From assembly GCA_015490055.1 (NCBI GenBank), contig WFYP01000004.1, positions 1 to 14,343 on the forward strand: 14,343 nt of DNA. The letters run 5' to 3'. Position numbers and translations under genes: made by a program. The notes under the pieces were generated by a model. It made no database searches and had not been told where the DNA came from. It saw only the letters and a program-made list of their open reading frames with translations. Origin of the DNA: Nitratifractor sp. (GTDB taxonomy: Bacteria > Campylobacterota > Campylobacteria > Campylobacterales > Sulfurovaceae). Below, piece by piece: positions 6,357 through 14,326 of this stretch; position 1 is the stretch's first letter, and each line of letters begins with the position of its first letter.

Positions 6357-7406
6357 ATGATCAAGATAGAACAAGCAAAAGCAAAACTACTACTAGAGCA
6401 CCCTTTTTTTGGCTCTATTGCTACCAATTTAGAGTTAAAAGTAAATAACAATATTGCATCTGTGCACTACAGCGGTGATAGTTTAGAGTTTAATAGCGAA
6501 TATATCGATGCCCTAAACTTAGATGAAGTTAGCACTATTTTAGCAGGCTCTGCCATGAGGCAAGCTCTGTATCACACAGATAGAGGACAAGGCAAGGTAA
6601 AGTCGGTATGGCAAGTAGCAAGCGAATATGCTATAAACTCTCTGCTGTTAGAAAATGGCTTTGTAATGCACCCAATGGCTAAATTTAGCCAAGAGTTCAA
6701 CGGCTTATACGCAGAAGAGATTTACCACCTACTACTAAACGATTATGAAGTGCCAGAACAAGAAGAGCAAGAGCCAAATGAACAAGCCACCATAGAAGAT
6801 AGTGAATACGAACTGATGCTAGAGCAAATTATCCAAAAAATAGAGTCGCAAGATAAACTCCCAACTGGATTAGAGCGATTAATCAAATCAGCAAAACCAT
6901 CTGAAATTTCATGGAAAGATTTACTCTACAGATACATAAATGCCCACGCCAAAATAGATTATAAAATGTTTCCAAGCAACAAAAAACATCTCTACCGAGG
7001 TGTAGCCCTACCATCTATAAATAGCGAAGAGTTAAAAATCGCAGTGGCAATAGATACATCTGCATCTATAAAAGAGAGTTCTCTTAACAGCTTTTTAACA
7101 GAGTTAGAAGCAATTATCCAAACCTTCCCAAACTACCAAATAGAGCTAATAGAGTGCGACTACAAAATCCAAAACACAACCCGCCTAACCCCACTAGAGC
7201 CAATAATAAGCAAAGCAAAAGGCGGAGGAAGCACAGACTTTAGAGCTGTATTTGAATATTTAGAAAATTTAAATGAAGATTTTAAATTTTTAATCTACTT
7301 TAGCGACGGCGAAGGGGTATTTCCAAAACAGACACCAAATATAGATACACTATGGGTATTAACAAAAGATAAAAATATAGAGTTTGGTGAAAAAATAGTT
7401 TTATGA
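6357..7406 (+). CDS. VWA-domain protein with degenerate DUF2201 metallopeptidase-like N-terminus
   Basis: This 349-residue protein resembles the COG3864/DUF2201 family. Residues 1 to about 130 match the putative metallopeptidase domain in layout, including VWQVASEYAINSLL. In place of the family's HExxH there is GSAMR (64-68); only the downstream His (H73) is kept. An acidic linker follows (about 130-150). The C-terminal VWA domain (about 225-349) has an intact metal-ion-dependent adhesion site: DTSAS (D233, S235, S237), T293 in GGGSTDF, and D317 in FSDGEG. It is likely the partner of the MoxR ATPase encoded just upstream, serving as substrate recruiter rather than as a peptidase. A GC-poor region and the tRNA follow its stop. 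Confidence 0.85.
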   Translation: MIKIEQAKAKLLLEHPFFGSIATNLELKVNNNIASVHYSGDSLEFNSEYIDALNLDEVSTILAGSAMRQALYHTDRGQGKVKSVWQVASEYAINSLLLENGFVMHPMAKFSQEFNGLYAEEIYHLLLNDYEVPEQEEQEPNEQATIEDSEYELMLEQIIQKIESQDKLPTGLERLIKSAKPSEISWKDLLYRYINAHAKIDYKMFPSNKKHLYRGVALPSINSEELKIAVAIDTSASIKESSLNSFLTELEAIIQTFPNYQIELIECDYKIQNTTRLTPLEPIISKAKGGGSTDFRAVFEYLENLNEDFKFLIYFSDGEGVFPKQTPNIDTLWVLTKDKNIEFGEKIVL

Positions 7407-7440
7407 TTTTATAAATTGATTGTTTAAAAATAGAAGTAAA

Positions 7441-7516
7441 TGGTGGCCCTGGACGGAATCGAACCGCCGACACAAGGATTTTCAATCCTTTGCTCTACCG
7501 ACTGAGCTACAGTGCC
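7441..7516 (-). tRNA. tRNA-Phe (anticodon GAA)
   Basis: Read on the minus strand, the 76-base cloverleaf has the D arm GCTC/GAGC, anticodon stem AAGGA/TCCTT with loop TTGAAAA (anticodon GAA), a five-base variable loop GTGTC, T arm GGCGG-TTCGATT-CCGTC, discriminator A and encoded CCA. The acceptor stem GGCACTG/CAGGGCC has an A-G mismatch at pair 4:69; otherwise it is complete. A tRNA-Phe is essential, so it is probably functional unless a second copy exists. Confidence 0.95.
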
Positions 7517-7534
7517 ACTTTGTAAGTGGATGAA

Positions 7535-7540
7535 ATTATA
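7535..7540 (-). promoter_or_regulatory. -10 box of tRNA-Phe promoter
   Basis: The minus strand reads TATAAT here, 18 bases before the 5' end of the tRNA, giving a predicted leader of about 10 bases. This is typical placement for a tRNA promoter. Confidence 0.6.
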
Positions 7541-7581
7541 GCTAAGTAAGCTTATGTAAAACTTAAACTATAAGAACTTAA

Positions 7582-8823
7582 CTAATTTTTTATGGACTTT
7601 ACGAAATCTTTAAAATCATCTCCTCTTTTTGCATAAGATGGGAATTGATCTAAGCTAGCGGCTGCTGGTGCTAATAGGGCTATGCTATCTTTTGTGTGCA
7701 CGCTATTTATTAAATCTAGTGCTACATTTAAAAACTTTGCTCTATTGGCTTTTATGTTGTATTTGTCTGCTAAGTTTAAAAGCTTGTCTGTGTTTGAGCC
7801 TATGGCGTAAATTGTAATGTTTAAATCTTTTATCTCTTTAAAGAAATCGTTTAAATCTACACCTTTATCATCTCCGCCTAAGATTAAGTGTATTGGCTTT
7901 TGGCTGTATAGTTTTATCGCTTGCAAGGCTGCATCTACATTTGTAGCTTTTGAATCGTTTACCCATACTCTACCTTTGCTATCTTTTAGCTCCTCTTGGC
8001 GGTGGGCATCTAAAACGAAGCTGTTTATCTTATCGTAGTTTACCTCATCGAATAGTACTTTCTCGATTGCCATTGCTAAGATTGCATCTAGCAAAAATGC
8101 ACCTTTAAATTTAATTTTAGAGGCATCAATATCGAAAATTTTTTCTATATCTTCTGCACTTTCATACTCTACAATCCAAGCATCGCTTTTTGGCAGAGAT
8201 AAACCCTTTGGTACAAGTGCTAACTCGCCCTCTTGCATTGTTGTAAGTGGTTTTAACTTATCTTGCGTATAACCGTCGCTTCCTCCGTGCCAATCTAAAT
8301 GGTCTGGGGTAATTGGTAGTAGCAAATAGATATTTGGACTAGCCTGTTTTGTGTGGTGCAGAGTAAACGAGCTTGTCTCTAATACCCAAATTGGGGCATT
8401 TTTATCTAGCTTGGCAAGAGGTGTGCCAATATTACCACCGCTTACGGCACCCTTATCGTTAAGTATGTGTGTTAGCATTTGCGTAGTGGTTGTTTTGCCA
8501 TTTGTTCCACTAATCCAAATGTTTAGAGGCTTTTTATCTATCTTTATTGGTGAGCTATCTGCTAAAAATAGGTCATATTCGCTAAATAGATTTTTTGCCT
8601 TTTTTATTAAAGGATTATTTGGGGTAATAGAGGGTGTAGCTACCTCTATATTAAAGTTATCTGCATCAAAAGCAGTAGATGGGTAGATTTTATTACCTAA
8701 TTCATCTAGTTCTAGTTCATCTCTGTTATCGTCAAAAAATATACAGCCATTACCAAAAAGCTCTGCAATCGCTTTTGTTGTTTTTCCATACCCAAATAGG
8801 GCTAGTTTTGTTTTCTCTATCAT
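7582..8823 (-). CDS. murD: UDP-N-acetylmuramoyl-L-alanine--D-glutamate ligase
   Basis: MurD adds D-glutamate to UDP-MurNAc-L-Ala in the cytoplasm during peptidoglycan precursor synthesis. The 413-residue product has the Mur-ligase ATP loop ISGTNGKTTTT (105-114), the HLDWHG segment, an NDSKATN motif and an HRQE motif near the start of the C-terminal domain, plus an N-terminal nucleotide-binding GYGKTTKAI. Length is slightly short for the family (about 430-450), as is usual in Campylobacterota. Its ATG overlaps the stop of mraY by one base (TAATG), so the two are translationally coupled. mraY-murD adjacency is widely conserved. Confidence 0.95.
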   Translation of the reverse strand: MIEKTKLALFGYGKTTKAIAELFGNGCIFFDDNRDELELDELGNKIYPSTAFDADNFNIEVATPSITPNNPLIKKAKNLFSEYDLFLADSSPIKIDKKPLNIWISGTNGKTTTTQMLTHILNDKGAVSGGNIGTPLAKLDKNAPIWVLETSSFTLHHTKQASPNIYLLLPITPDHLDWHGGSDGYTQDKLKPLTTMQEGELALVPKGLSLPKSDAWIVEYESAEDIEKIFDIDASKIKFKGAFLLDAILAMAIEKVLFDEVNYDKINSFVLDAHRQEELKDSKGRVWVNDSKATNVDAALQAIKLYSQKPIHLILGGDDKGVDLNDFFKEIKDLNITIYAIGSNTDKLLNLADKYNIKANRAKFLNVALDLINSVHTKDSIALLAPAAASLDQFPSYAKRGDDFKDFVKSIKN

Positions 8824-9884
8824 TATCTAATTTTCAGTGTAATTAATGCTAATAAGTTTGCGATAAAGGCTATCATCCAAAATCTAACGATAATTTTGCT
8901 CTCTGCCCACCCCTTCATTTCGAAGTGGTGGTGTATTGGAGCCATTAAGAATACTCTTTTTTTACGCAACTTATAACTTCCAACTTGCAGTATTACCGAT
9001 AGTGTTTCTATAACAAATACTATACCTATTAGTACTAGCAACACTTCACTCTTTGCTAAAATTGCCATATAGCCTAAAAATGCACCGATGGCTAGAGAGC
9101 CAGTATCTCCCATAAATATCTCGGCTGGGTAACTGTTGTACCATAAAAAGCCAAGCAGTCCGCCAGATAGTGCTGCTGCTACAATTACTACCTCTCCAAC
9201 ACCTTTAATGTTAGGTAACAATAGATAATTAGCCATAATTGCGTGTCCACTCATATATACAAATATACCTAAAGTAAACAAGCCTATAATTGTTGGTACT
9301 GTTGCCAAGCCATCAAGCCCATCGGTAAGATTTACTGCATTACTCGAAGCAATGAAAACAAGAACCCAAAAAGCAATAGACCAATAACCCATATCAAATA
9401 GTGGAGTTTTAAGAAATGGTACATAAAATGTTGTTGGCATATTAGATGCAAATACAAGTAGTGAAGAAATTACCGCAGATATTACAATAAGAAGTGCCAT
9501 TTTACCCTTTGCACTTAAGCCCTCTAAGTTATCTCCTGAGAGTATTTTGCCTAAGTCGTCCTTCATACCAACGGCTGCAAAACCTATTAGTGTTAGCAAT
9601 CCACCAATTACATAAATATTTGATAAATTTGCAGTAAATAAAGATGAAATAACAGTTGCGACTATAAATACTGCCCCTCCCATTGTAGGGGTGAATTGCT
9701 TACCTTCGTGTGCTTTTACCCATTTGTTAATTGGCTGATTTGCTTTTTTAGCTTTTGCCCAGCGAATATACTTAGGCATTAAAAACATTGTTAAGCAAAA
9801 AGAGATAAAAAAAGCGATTCCTGCTCTTACAGAGATGTAATGTAATAAATTAATATCGAATAGTTTATGAAAATAGTACAGCAT
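8823..9884 (-). CDS. mraY: phospho-N-acetylmuramoyl-pentapeptide-transferase
   Basis: MraY transfers phospho-MurNAc-pentapeptide from UDP to undecaprenyl phosphate at the inner membrane, forming lipid I. The 353-residue product has about ten hydrophobic segments and the family signatures PTMGGAVF, the DDLGK aspartates, NLTDGLDGLA, FMGDTGSLAIGA and APIHHHFE. All key residues are present and the length is normal. It is the first gene of a minus-strand pair with murD and is divergent from gpmI; the 112-base gap between them must hold promoters for both. Confidence 0.96.
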   Translation of the reverse strand: MLYYFHKLFDINLLHYISVRAGIAFFISFCLTMFLMPKYIRWAKAKKANQPINKWVKAHEGKQFTPTMGGAVFIVATVISSLFTANLSNIYVIGGLLTLIGFAAVGMKDDLGKILSGDNLEGLSAKGKMALLIVISAVISSLLVFASNMPTTFYVPFLKTPLFDMGYWSIAFWVLVFIASSNAVNLTDGLDGLATVPTIIGLFTLGIFVYMSGHAIMANYLLLPNIKGVGEVVIVAAALSGGLLGFLWYNSYPAEIFMGDTGSLAIGAFLGYMAILAKSEVLLVLIGIVFVIETLSVILQVGSYKLRKKRVFLMAPIHHHFEMKGWAESKIIVRFWMIAFIANLLALITLKIR

Positions 9885-9916
9885 TAAGACAACTTTCTAG
9901 TTTAATTTTTTATGGC

Positions 9917-9922
9917 TATAAT
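9917..9922 (+). promoter_or_regulatory. -10 box for gpmI in the mraY-gpmI divergent region
   Basis: TATAAT in the context TTTTTTATGGCTATAAT has a T-rich upstream stretch and no clear -35, as in other Campylobacterota promoters. The predicted start lies about 65 bases before the gpmI ATG. The opposite strand reads TATTAT at nearly the same place, so the mraY promoter may overlap it. Confidence 0.6.
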
Positions 9923-9940
9923 ACGCCAATAATTAACCGC

Positions 9941-9970
9941 TATTTTACTTAAATTTTTTTAAGTAAAGTA
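9941..9970 (+). promoter_or_regulatory. inverted repeat in the gpmI leader
   Basis: TTTACTTAAA (9944-9953) and TTTAAGTAAA (9958-9967) are perfect reverse complements with a TTTT loop, and three more pairs extend the stem to 9941/9970. It lies between the predicted gpmI transcription start and its Shine-Dalgarno sequence. It could be an operator or an RNA hairpin in the leader. Confidence 0.5.
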
Positions 9971-9996
9971 CAAAAATTACAAAAGGACAGATAAAT

Positions 9997-11481
9997 ATGC
10001 CAAAAAAGACGCTTTTAATTATTACAGATGGCATTGGATATAAAGAAAATAGCAAAGCTAATGCTTTTAATGCTGCAAAAACTCCGACATACGATTATCT
10101 TTTTGAAAAATACCCCCATACTTTGATTTCAACTCATGGTTTAAGTGTTGGTTTGCCAGAGGGTCAAATGGGAAATAGCGAAGTTGGGCATATGACTATT
10201 GGAAGTGGTAGAGTGCTTTATCAAGATTTGGTAAAAATTTCACTTGCTCTAAAAGATGGGTCACTTAAAAGCAATAGTGCATTAAATGGTGTGCTAAATA
10301 GTTCTAATCGAATCCATATTATTGGGCTTATGAGCGACGGCGGTGTACACTCTCATTTAGAGCATATTTTAGGTTTGGCAAAAATTGCTAGCGAAGCTGG
10401 TAAAGAGGTGTTTTTACACTTAATTACAGATGGTAGAGATGTTTCACCAACAAGTGCACCTGAGTATTTAGAGCAAGTGTTAAAAGTAACTAACGAAAAT
10501 ATTAAAATAGCCACAATCGGTGGGCGTTTTTACACTATGGATAGAGATAATAGATGGGATAGAGTGCAAAAAGGTTACGATGCAATAGTAAATGCCACGC
10601 CTAAAACTTCGCTAAATGCACAAGAGTATATACAAAACTCTTACAAAGATGATATTACAGACGAATTTATTGTGCCTACTGCATTTGGCGATTACAACGG
10701 TATGCAAAGTGGCGATGGCGTAATTGTTGCTAACTTTAGAAGCGATAGAGTGCGAGAGATTACAAGAGCATTGGGTGATAACACTTTTAATGAGTTTGAG
10801 AGAAAAGATATAGAGTTAAATATCGCAACAATGACACAGTATGACAAGAGCTTTCCATACCCTGTAATGTTCCCAAAAGAGGCACCTAAAAACACTTTGG
10901 CAGAGATTATAAGTGCAAAAGGTTTAAAGCAACTACACACTGCCGAGACAGAGAAATATGCTCATGTTACCTTTTTCTTTAACGGTGGAATAGAAGAACC
11001 ATATGAAAACGAGAGCCGTGTATTAATAGATAGCCCAAAAGTTGCAACTTACGATTTACAACCAGAAATGAGTGCTCCAGAAGTTGGGCAAGCTGTTAGG
11101 ACTGCCATGAAAGAGGAGTACGATTTTATAGTAGTAAACTTTGCAAATGGAGATATGGTTGGTCATACGGGTAATTTCGAAGCAGCCATTAAGGCAGTCG
11201 AAACAGTAGATGAACAACTAGGCAAAATTTTGGAAGTTGCAAGCCAAAAGGGGTATAATATTATCTTAACATCCGACCACGGCAACTGCGAAGAGATGAT
11301 TGATGAAAATGGAAATGTCTTAACCAACCACACAGTTGGCGAAGTTTGGGCATTTGTTATCTCTAATAAAGTTAGCAAACTAAAAAGCGGTTGCGGACTT
11401 AACAACATAGCACCAACAGTGTTGGAGCTTATGGAGATAGAGAAGCCAGAAGAGATGGATGAGAGTTTGATAGAAGCTTGA
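9997..11481 (+). CDS. gpmI: 2,3-bisphosphoglycerate-independent phosphoglycerate mutase
   Basis: GpmI interconverts 3- and 2-phosphoglycerate in glycolysis and gluconeogenesis using two Mn(II) ions. The 494-residue protein starts with the metal ligand D11 in IITDGIG. The phosphorylated Ser is S61 in GQMGNSEVGHMTIGSGR, followed by ITDGRDVSP, GGRFYTMDRDNRWDR and NFRSDRVRE, and at the C-terminus NFANGDMVGHTG, TSDHGNCEEM and TNHT. Length is a little under the usual ~510. AAAAGGA (9981-9987) is the ribosome-binding site. The stop codon TGA lies at the border of a 7-base tandem repeat array, whose first degenerate unit (AAGCTTGA) includes the stop. Confidence 0.96.
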   Translation: MPKKTLLIITDGIGYKENSKANAFNAAKTPTYDYLFEKYPHTLISTHGLSVGLPEGQMGNSEVGHMTIGSGRVLYQDLVKISLALKDGSLKSNSALNGVLNSSNRIHIIGLMSDGGVHSHLEHILGLAKIASEAGKEVFLHLITDGRDVSPTSAPEYLEQVLKVTNENIKIATIGGRFYTMDRDNRWDRVQKGYDAIVNATPKTSLNAQEYIQNSYKDDITDEFIVPTAFGDYNGMQSGDGVIVANFRSDRVREITRALGDNTFNEFERKDIELNIATMTQYDKSFPYPVMFPKEAPKNTLAEIISAKGLKQLHTAETEKYAHVTFFFNGGIEEPYENESRVLIDSPKVATYDLQPEMSAPEVGQAVRTAMKEEYDFIVVNFANGDMVGHTGNFEAAIKAVETVDEQLGKILEVASQKGYNIILTSDHGNCEEMIDENGNVLTNHTVGEVWAFVISNKVSKLKSGCGLNNIAPTVLELMEIEKPEEMDESLIEA

Positions 11482-11516
11482 AAGTTGGAAGTTTGAAGTT
11501 TGAAGTTGAAAGTTTT
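11482..11516 (+). repeat. 7-base tandem repeat, five units
   Basis: The contiguous units are AAGTTGG, AAGTTTG, AAGTTTG, AAGTTGA and AAGTTTT, directly after the gpmI stop codon. It is the same family as the array at 1821-1862. Confidence 0.85.
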
Positions 11517-11520
11517 GTAG

Positions 11521-11542
11521 GGGGCGACCTATGTGTCGCCCC
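11521..11542 (+). repeat. short GC-rich hairpin between gpmI and fabG
   Basis: GGGGCGAC (11521-11528) and GTCGCCCC (11535-11542) form a perfect 8-bp stem with a six-base loop. The pattern GTAGGGGCGAC...GTCGCCCC is a recurring type of intergenic repeat in bacteria. No T-run follows, so it is not a good rho-independent terminator, but it may attenuate transcription into fabG. Confidence 0.6.
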
Positions 11543-11595
11543 GCAAGCCAAAACTGCCAAGAAAATTATGAAAGCTTAAAAAATTCGGAGGAAAT

Positions 11596-12339
11596 ATGAA
11601 ATTTAGCGGAAAAAATGTATTAGTAACAGGTGCTAGTAGAGGAATTGGTGCAGAAATTGCAAAAACTTTAGCTAGCTTTGGTTTAAAAGTTTGGGTAAAC
11701 TATAGAAGTGGCGAAGCAGAAGCAACTGCTGTAAAAGAAGAGATTACAAAAGCTGGTGGCGAAGCAGAAATTATTGGCTTTGATGTTAGCGAAGAAGAGG
11801 CATTTGTAAATGCAATTAAACAAATTGTAGAAGCAGATGGCGAACTTAGCTACCTTGTAAACAATGCAGGTATCACAAAAGACAAGCTAGCAATGCGTAT
11901 GAAAACAGAAGAGTTTATGGCAGTAATCGAAGCAAACTTAAAGTCTGTATTTATAGGCTGTAGAGAGGCACTTAAAGTTATGGGCAAAAAGCGTTTTGGA
12001 AGCGTAGTAAATGTTGCAAGTATCGTAGGAGAGACAGGAAACGCAGGGCAGACAAACTACTCTGCAAGTAAAGGTGGAGTAATCGCAATGACTAAATCTT
12101 TCGCCCAAGAAGCAGCACCAAGAGGCATAAGATACAACACAATAACCCCAGGCTTCATAGCAACAGAGATGACAAATGTACTAAAAGACGAAGTAAAAGA
12201 AGCCTTTATCTCTAAAATCCCACTAAAAAGATTCGGAGAACCAAAAGAGGTAGCCAACGCCGTAGCCTACCTACTAAGCGACTACTCAAGCTACATAACA
12301 GGCGAAACACTAAAAGTAAACGGCGGAATGCATATGTAA
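11596..12339 (+). CDS. fabG: 3-oxoacyl-[acyl-carrier-protein] reductase
   Basis: FabG reduces 3-oxoacyl-ACP with NADPH in each round of fatty-acid elongation. The 247-residue short-chain dehydrogenase has the cofactor loop GASRGIGAEIA near residue 12, NNAGIT, and the catalytic set Asn, Ser (VNVASIVG), Tyr and Lys (YSASKGG), ending in a GGMHM-type tail usual for FabG. GGAGGA (11587-11592) is a strong ribosome-binding site 3 bases before ATG. It is followed by a terminator, and acpP, which commonly follows fabG in related genomes, is absent from the next 2 kb. Confidence 0.95.
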   Translation: MKFSGKNVLVTGASRGIGAEIAKTLASFGLKVWVNYRSGEAEATAVKEEITKAGGEAEIIGFDVSEEEAFVNAIKQIVEADGELSYLVNNAGITKDKLAMRMKTEEFMAVIEANLKSVFIGCREALKVMGKKRFGSVVNVASIVGETGNAGQTNYSASKGGVIAMTKSFAQEAAPRGIRYNTITPGFIATEMTNVLKDEVKEAFISKIPLKRFGEPKEVANAVAYLLSDYSSYITGETLKVNGGMHM

Positions 12340-12383
12340 GTAGTCGTTAAAAAATCGTGAATAGTTTCACGATTTTAGACTAC
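12340..12383 (+). terminator. rho-independent terminator after fabG
   Basis: Stem AAAATCGTGAA (12351-12361) / TTCACGATTTT (12366-12376) with loop TAGT is perfect over 11 bp. An outer GTAGTC (12340-12345) / GACTAC (12378-12383) extends it. The symmetrical A/T tails suggest it can work in both directions. It begins directly after the fabG stop codon. Confidence 0.85.
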
Positions 12384-12600
12384 GCAAGCGAAGCGTTGTG
12401 AGTGAAACGAACCGCGAAGCTCAAGCCCAATCACCCCGAGCACATAAATTTTTTAAACTTATGACTTCTGCAAGGGTAGCATTGTAGAATGATAGCAAAA
12501 CCGCGAAGCTCAAAAAGAAATGTTTATCACAAATTAAATATTAATTTAAACTTTTTCCCTTTTGACTATTACAAATATAGTGAATTTCTATTACCATTAT
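12384..12600. other. non-coding gap between fabG terminator and DUF262 promoter
   Basis: No convincing reading frame is visible. The left half is richer in GC and holds a 15-bp direct repeat pair; the right half, from about 12530, is strongly AT-rich, like the DUF262 gene. The change in composition about there may mark the edge of an inserted segment. Confidence 0.5.
12410..12513 (+). repeat. 15-bp direct repeat pair
   Basis: AACCGCGAAGCTCAA occurs at 12410-12424 and again at 12499-12513, 89 bases apart. It may be part of a dispersed intergenic repeat or a duplication left by insertion. Confidence 0.7.
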
Positions 12601-12611
12601 GTATTTTTGGA

Positions 12612-12617
12612 TATAAT
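12612..12617 (+). promoter_or_regulatory. -10 box for the DUF262 gene
   Basis: TATAAT in TTTTTGGATATAATTAAAAT, preceded by a T-rich stretch, lies 35 bases before the ATG at 12653. GGAGA at 12639-12643 is the ribosome-binding site. The module therefore seems to be transcribed on its own. Confidence 0.65.
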
Positions 12618-12652
12618 TAAAATAAGCTTTATTATTTTGGAGAATAATCATT

Positions 12653-14326
12653 ATGGCATTAAAATTAACAGCCGAACATCAACGAATATTAGATATATTT
12701 AGTGGAACAACACAATATATTATTCCTGCGTATCAACGTTCTTACTCATGGGGAGAAGAACAATGTATGGAACTTCTTGAGGATTTAAAAGATGCTTATA
12801 TAAATAAGAAACAAAAAGGTAATAAAAAGGAAGGATACTTTTTAGGAAATATTGTTACTGCTAAAAGTACAGAAAGTGGTGATGTAGAGGAGGTTATAGA
12901 TGGACAACAACGATTAACTACTTTAACATTACTTATGTATGTATTACTTTCTTTTGATAAAGACAATAGACACTTAAATGATGCAATAACAATTCCAGCT
13001 GGAAGTAGAAGGGAAAGTCCAAAGCCAAGATTAAAAACAAATATGTTTATAGAAAAAGATGCTAAGTCTTTAAGTGAAGCACTTAAATTAAATTTTGATA
13101 AAATGGATGTTTGTAAAAGTGAAAAAAGAGATAGTCAATACAAAAAGAATATTTGCTATTTTTATCAAGAGATAAAAAAAATATCTGAAGATAAAGATAT
13201 AGATATTTTTGATTTTATTGATTTTTTACTTTTTGATGTCTCTATGTTACCTATTAAAACAGAAGATGCTACTCCTGATAGTGCAAGAGAGAAAGCATTA
13301 ATGATATTTGAAACTATTAATAATAGAGGATTAAGTCTTGCAGACTCAGATATATTTAAAGCAAAGTTATACGCTTTAGCGTTAAGTGAGAAAAAAGCAG
13401 AGGATTTTATTAATGATTGGAAAGATTTAGAAGAGCAATCTAAAGAGCTTGATAAACCACAAGGTGGAAAATACTCTATTAATGATATATTTCGATTTTA
13501 TACACAGATAATAAGAGGTCAAGAGGGAATCATAACATCTGAAAGAGGTTTAAGAGAATTTTTTACTCAAAAATCATATTCTCCTTTTAAAACAAAATCA
13601 TCAGAAGATGTTATGAGTGACCTTTTTAAAATTGTATCAATAGTAAGATTTTTTAGAGAGGTTATTGAAAGTCCAAATAAGTATGAAGATTTAACAAAAT
13701 GGTTTCAATTGCTTGAACAGTATAGTAATCAGTATCCATTAAATACATTGGTCGTATATCTCTATGTGCATGGTATAGATATGAATAGAGAGAGACTTAA
13801 ACTCTTTGCTAGAGATTTGGTAAGATACTCTTTTTCTCATGGTGCAACAACAAAAATTAAATTTCCACTTTTTTCTTTTATTGCTAAAGTTGTTAAAGAG
13901 AAAGAGACAACTTTTAAACTTTCTTTTAAAAGTCAAAAAGATTTAGTCTATTTTGGATTGCTAAAAAAAGGTTTCACTCTATTAGCCTTTTATTTGAATG
14001 ATAACCAAAAAGCTATTTATCCAAACTACTTTAATAAAATTATTAATTCAAGAGATGTAAAAACATTAAATAGTACATGGAGTGAAGTAGAATTAACCTA
14101 TACAGACTATTCTGATACTCTAGGTAATATGATTATTGTAGATAAAAATATATCAAGAGATGTAAAGTTATTAAAAAAAGGAGAGTACTTAAAAGACTCT
14201 TCTATCGAAGAGATAAAAGAACTTGCCAATAAGCTAAATAATTGGTCATATCAAGATTATCAAAATCGTGAAACTTTATTAAAAAATAGACTTATAAAAT
14301 TCTTTGAGAAAACAGATGACAATTAA
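12653..14326 (+). CDS. DUF262 (GmrS/COG1479-like) protein with DUF1524-like C-terminus lacking HNH residues
   Basis: This 557-residue protein has the DUF262 signatures: IPAYQRSYSW (24-33), FLGNIV (63-68), DGQQRLTTL (83-91) and IFETINNRGLSLADSDIFKAKL in the middle. DUF262 has a ParB/Srx-like fold that senses or cleaves nucleotides or modified DNA, and is common in type IV restriction (GmrSD) and other anti-phage proteins. The C-terminal part ends as DUF1524 domains do (LGNMIIV at 490-496, then a helix and a W...R...L tail), but the EHI/H residues of an HNH nuclease before it are not seen. The ORF uses no AGC codon for any of its roughly 42 serines, whereas neighbouring genes use AGC often, which suggests transfer. 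Its end overlaps a following ATG. Anti-phage function is inferred from family and context. Confidence 0.85.
   Translation: MALKLTAEHQRILDIFSGTTQYIIPAYQRSYSWGEEQCMELLEDLKDAYINKKQKGNKKEGYFLGNIVTAKSTESGDVEEVIDGQQRLTTLTLLMYVLLSFDKDNRHLNDAITIPAGSRRESPKPRLKTNMFIEKDAKSLSEALKLNFDKMDVCKSEKRDSQYKKNICYFYQEIKKISEDKDIDIFDFIDFLLFDVSMLPIKTEDATPDSAREKALMIFETINNRGLSLADSDIFKAKLYALALSEKKAEDFINDWKDLEEQSKELDKPQGGKYSINDIFRFYTQIIRGQEGIITSERGLREFFTQKSYSPFKTKSSEDVMSDLFKIVSIVRFFREVIESPNKYEDLTKWFQLLEQYSNQYPLNTLVVYLYVHGIDMNRERLKLFARDLVRYSFSHGATTKIKFPLFSFIAKVVKEKETTFKLSFKSQKDLVYFGLLKKGFTLLAFYLNDNQKAIYPNYFNKIINSRDVKTLNSTWSEVELTYTDYSDTLGNMIIVDKNISRDVKLLKKGEYLKDSSIEEIKELANKLNNWSYQDYQNRETLLKNRLIKFFEKTDDN

Noticed and set aside
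11521..11542. Rho-independent terminator of gpmI
   Set aside because: The stem is strong but no T-run follows on either side; it fits better as a repeated hairpin element.
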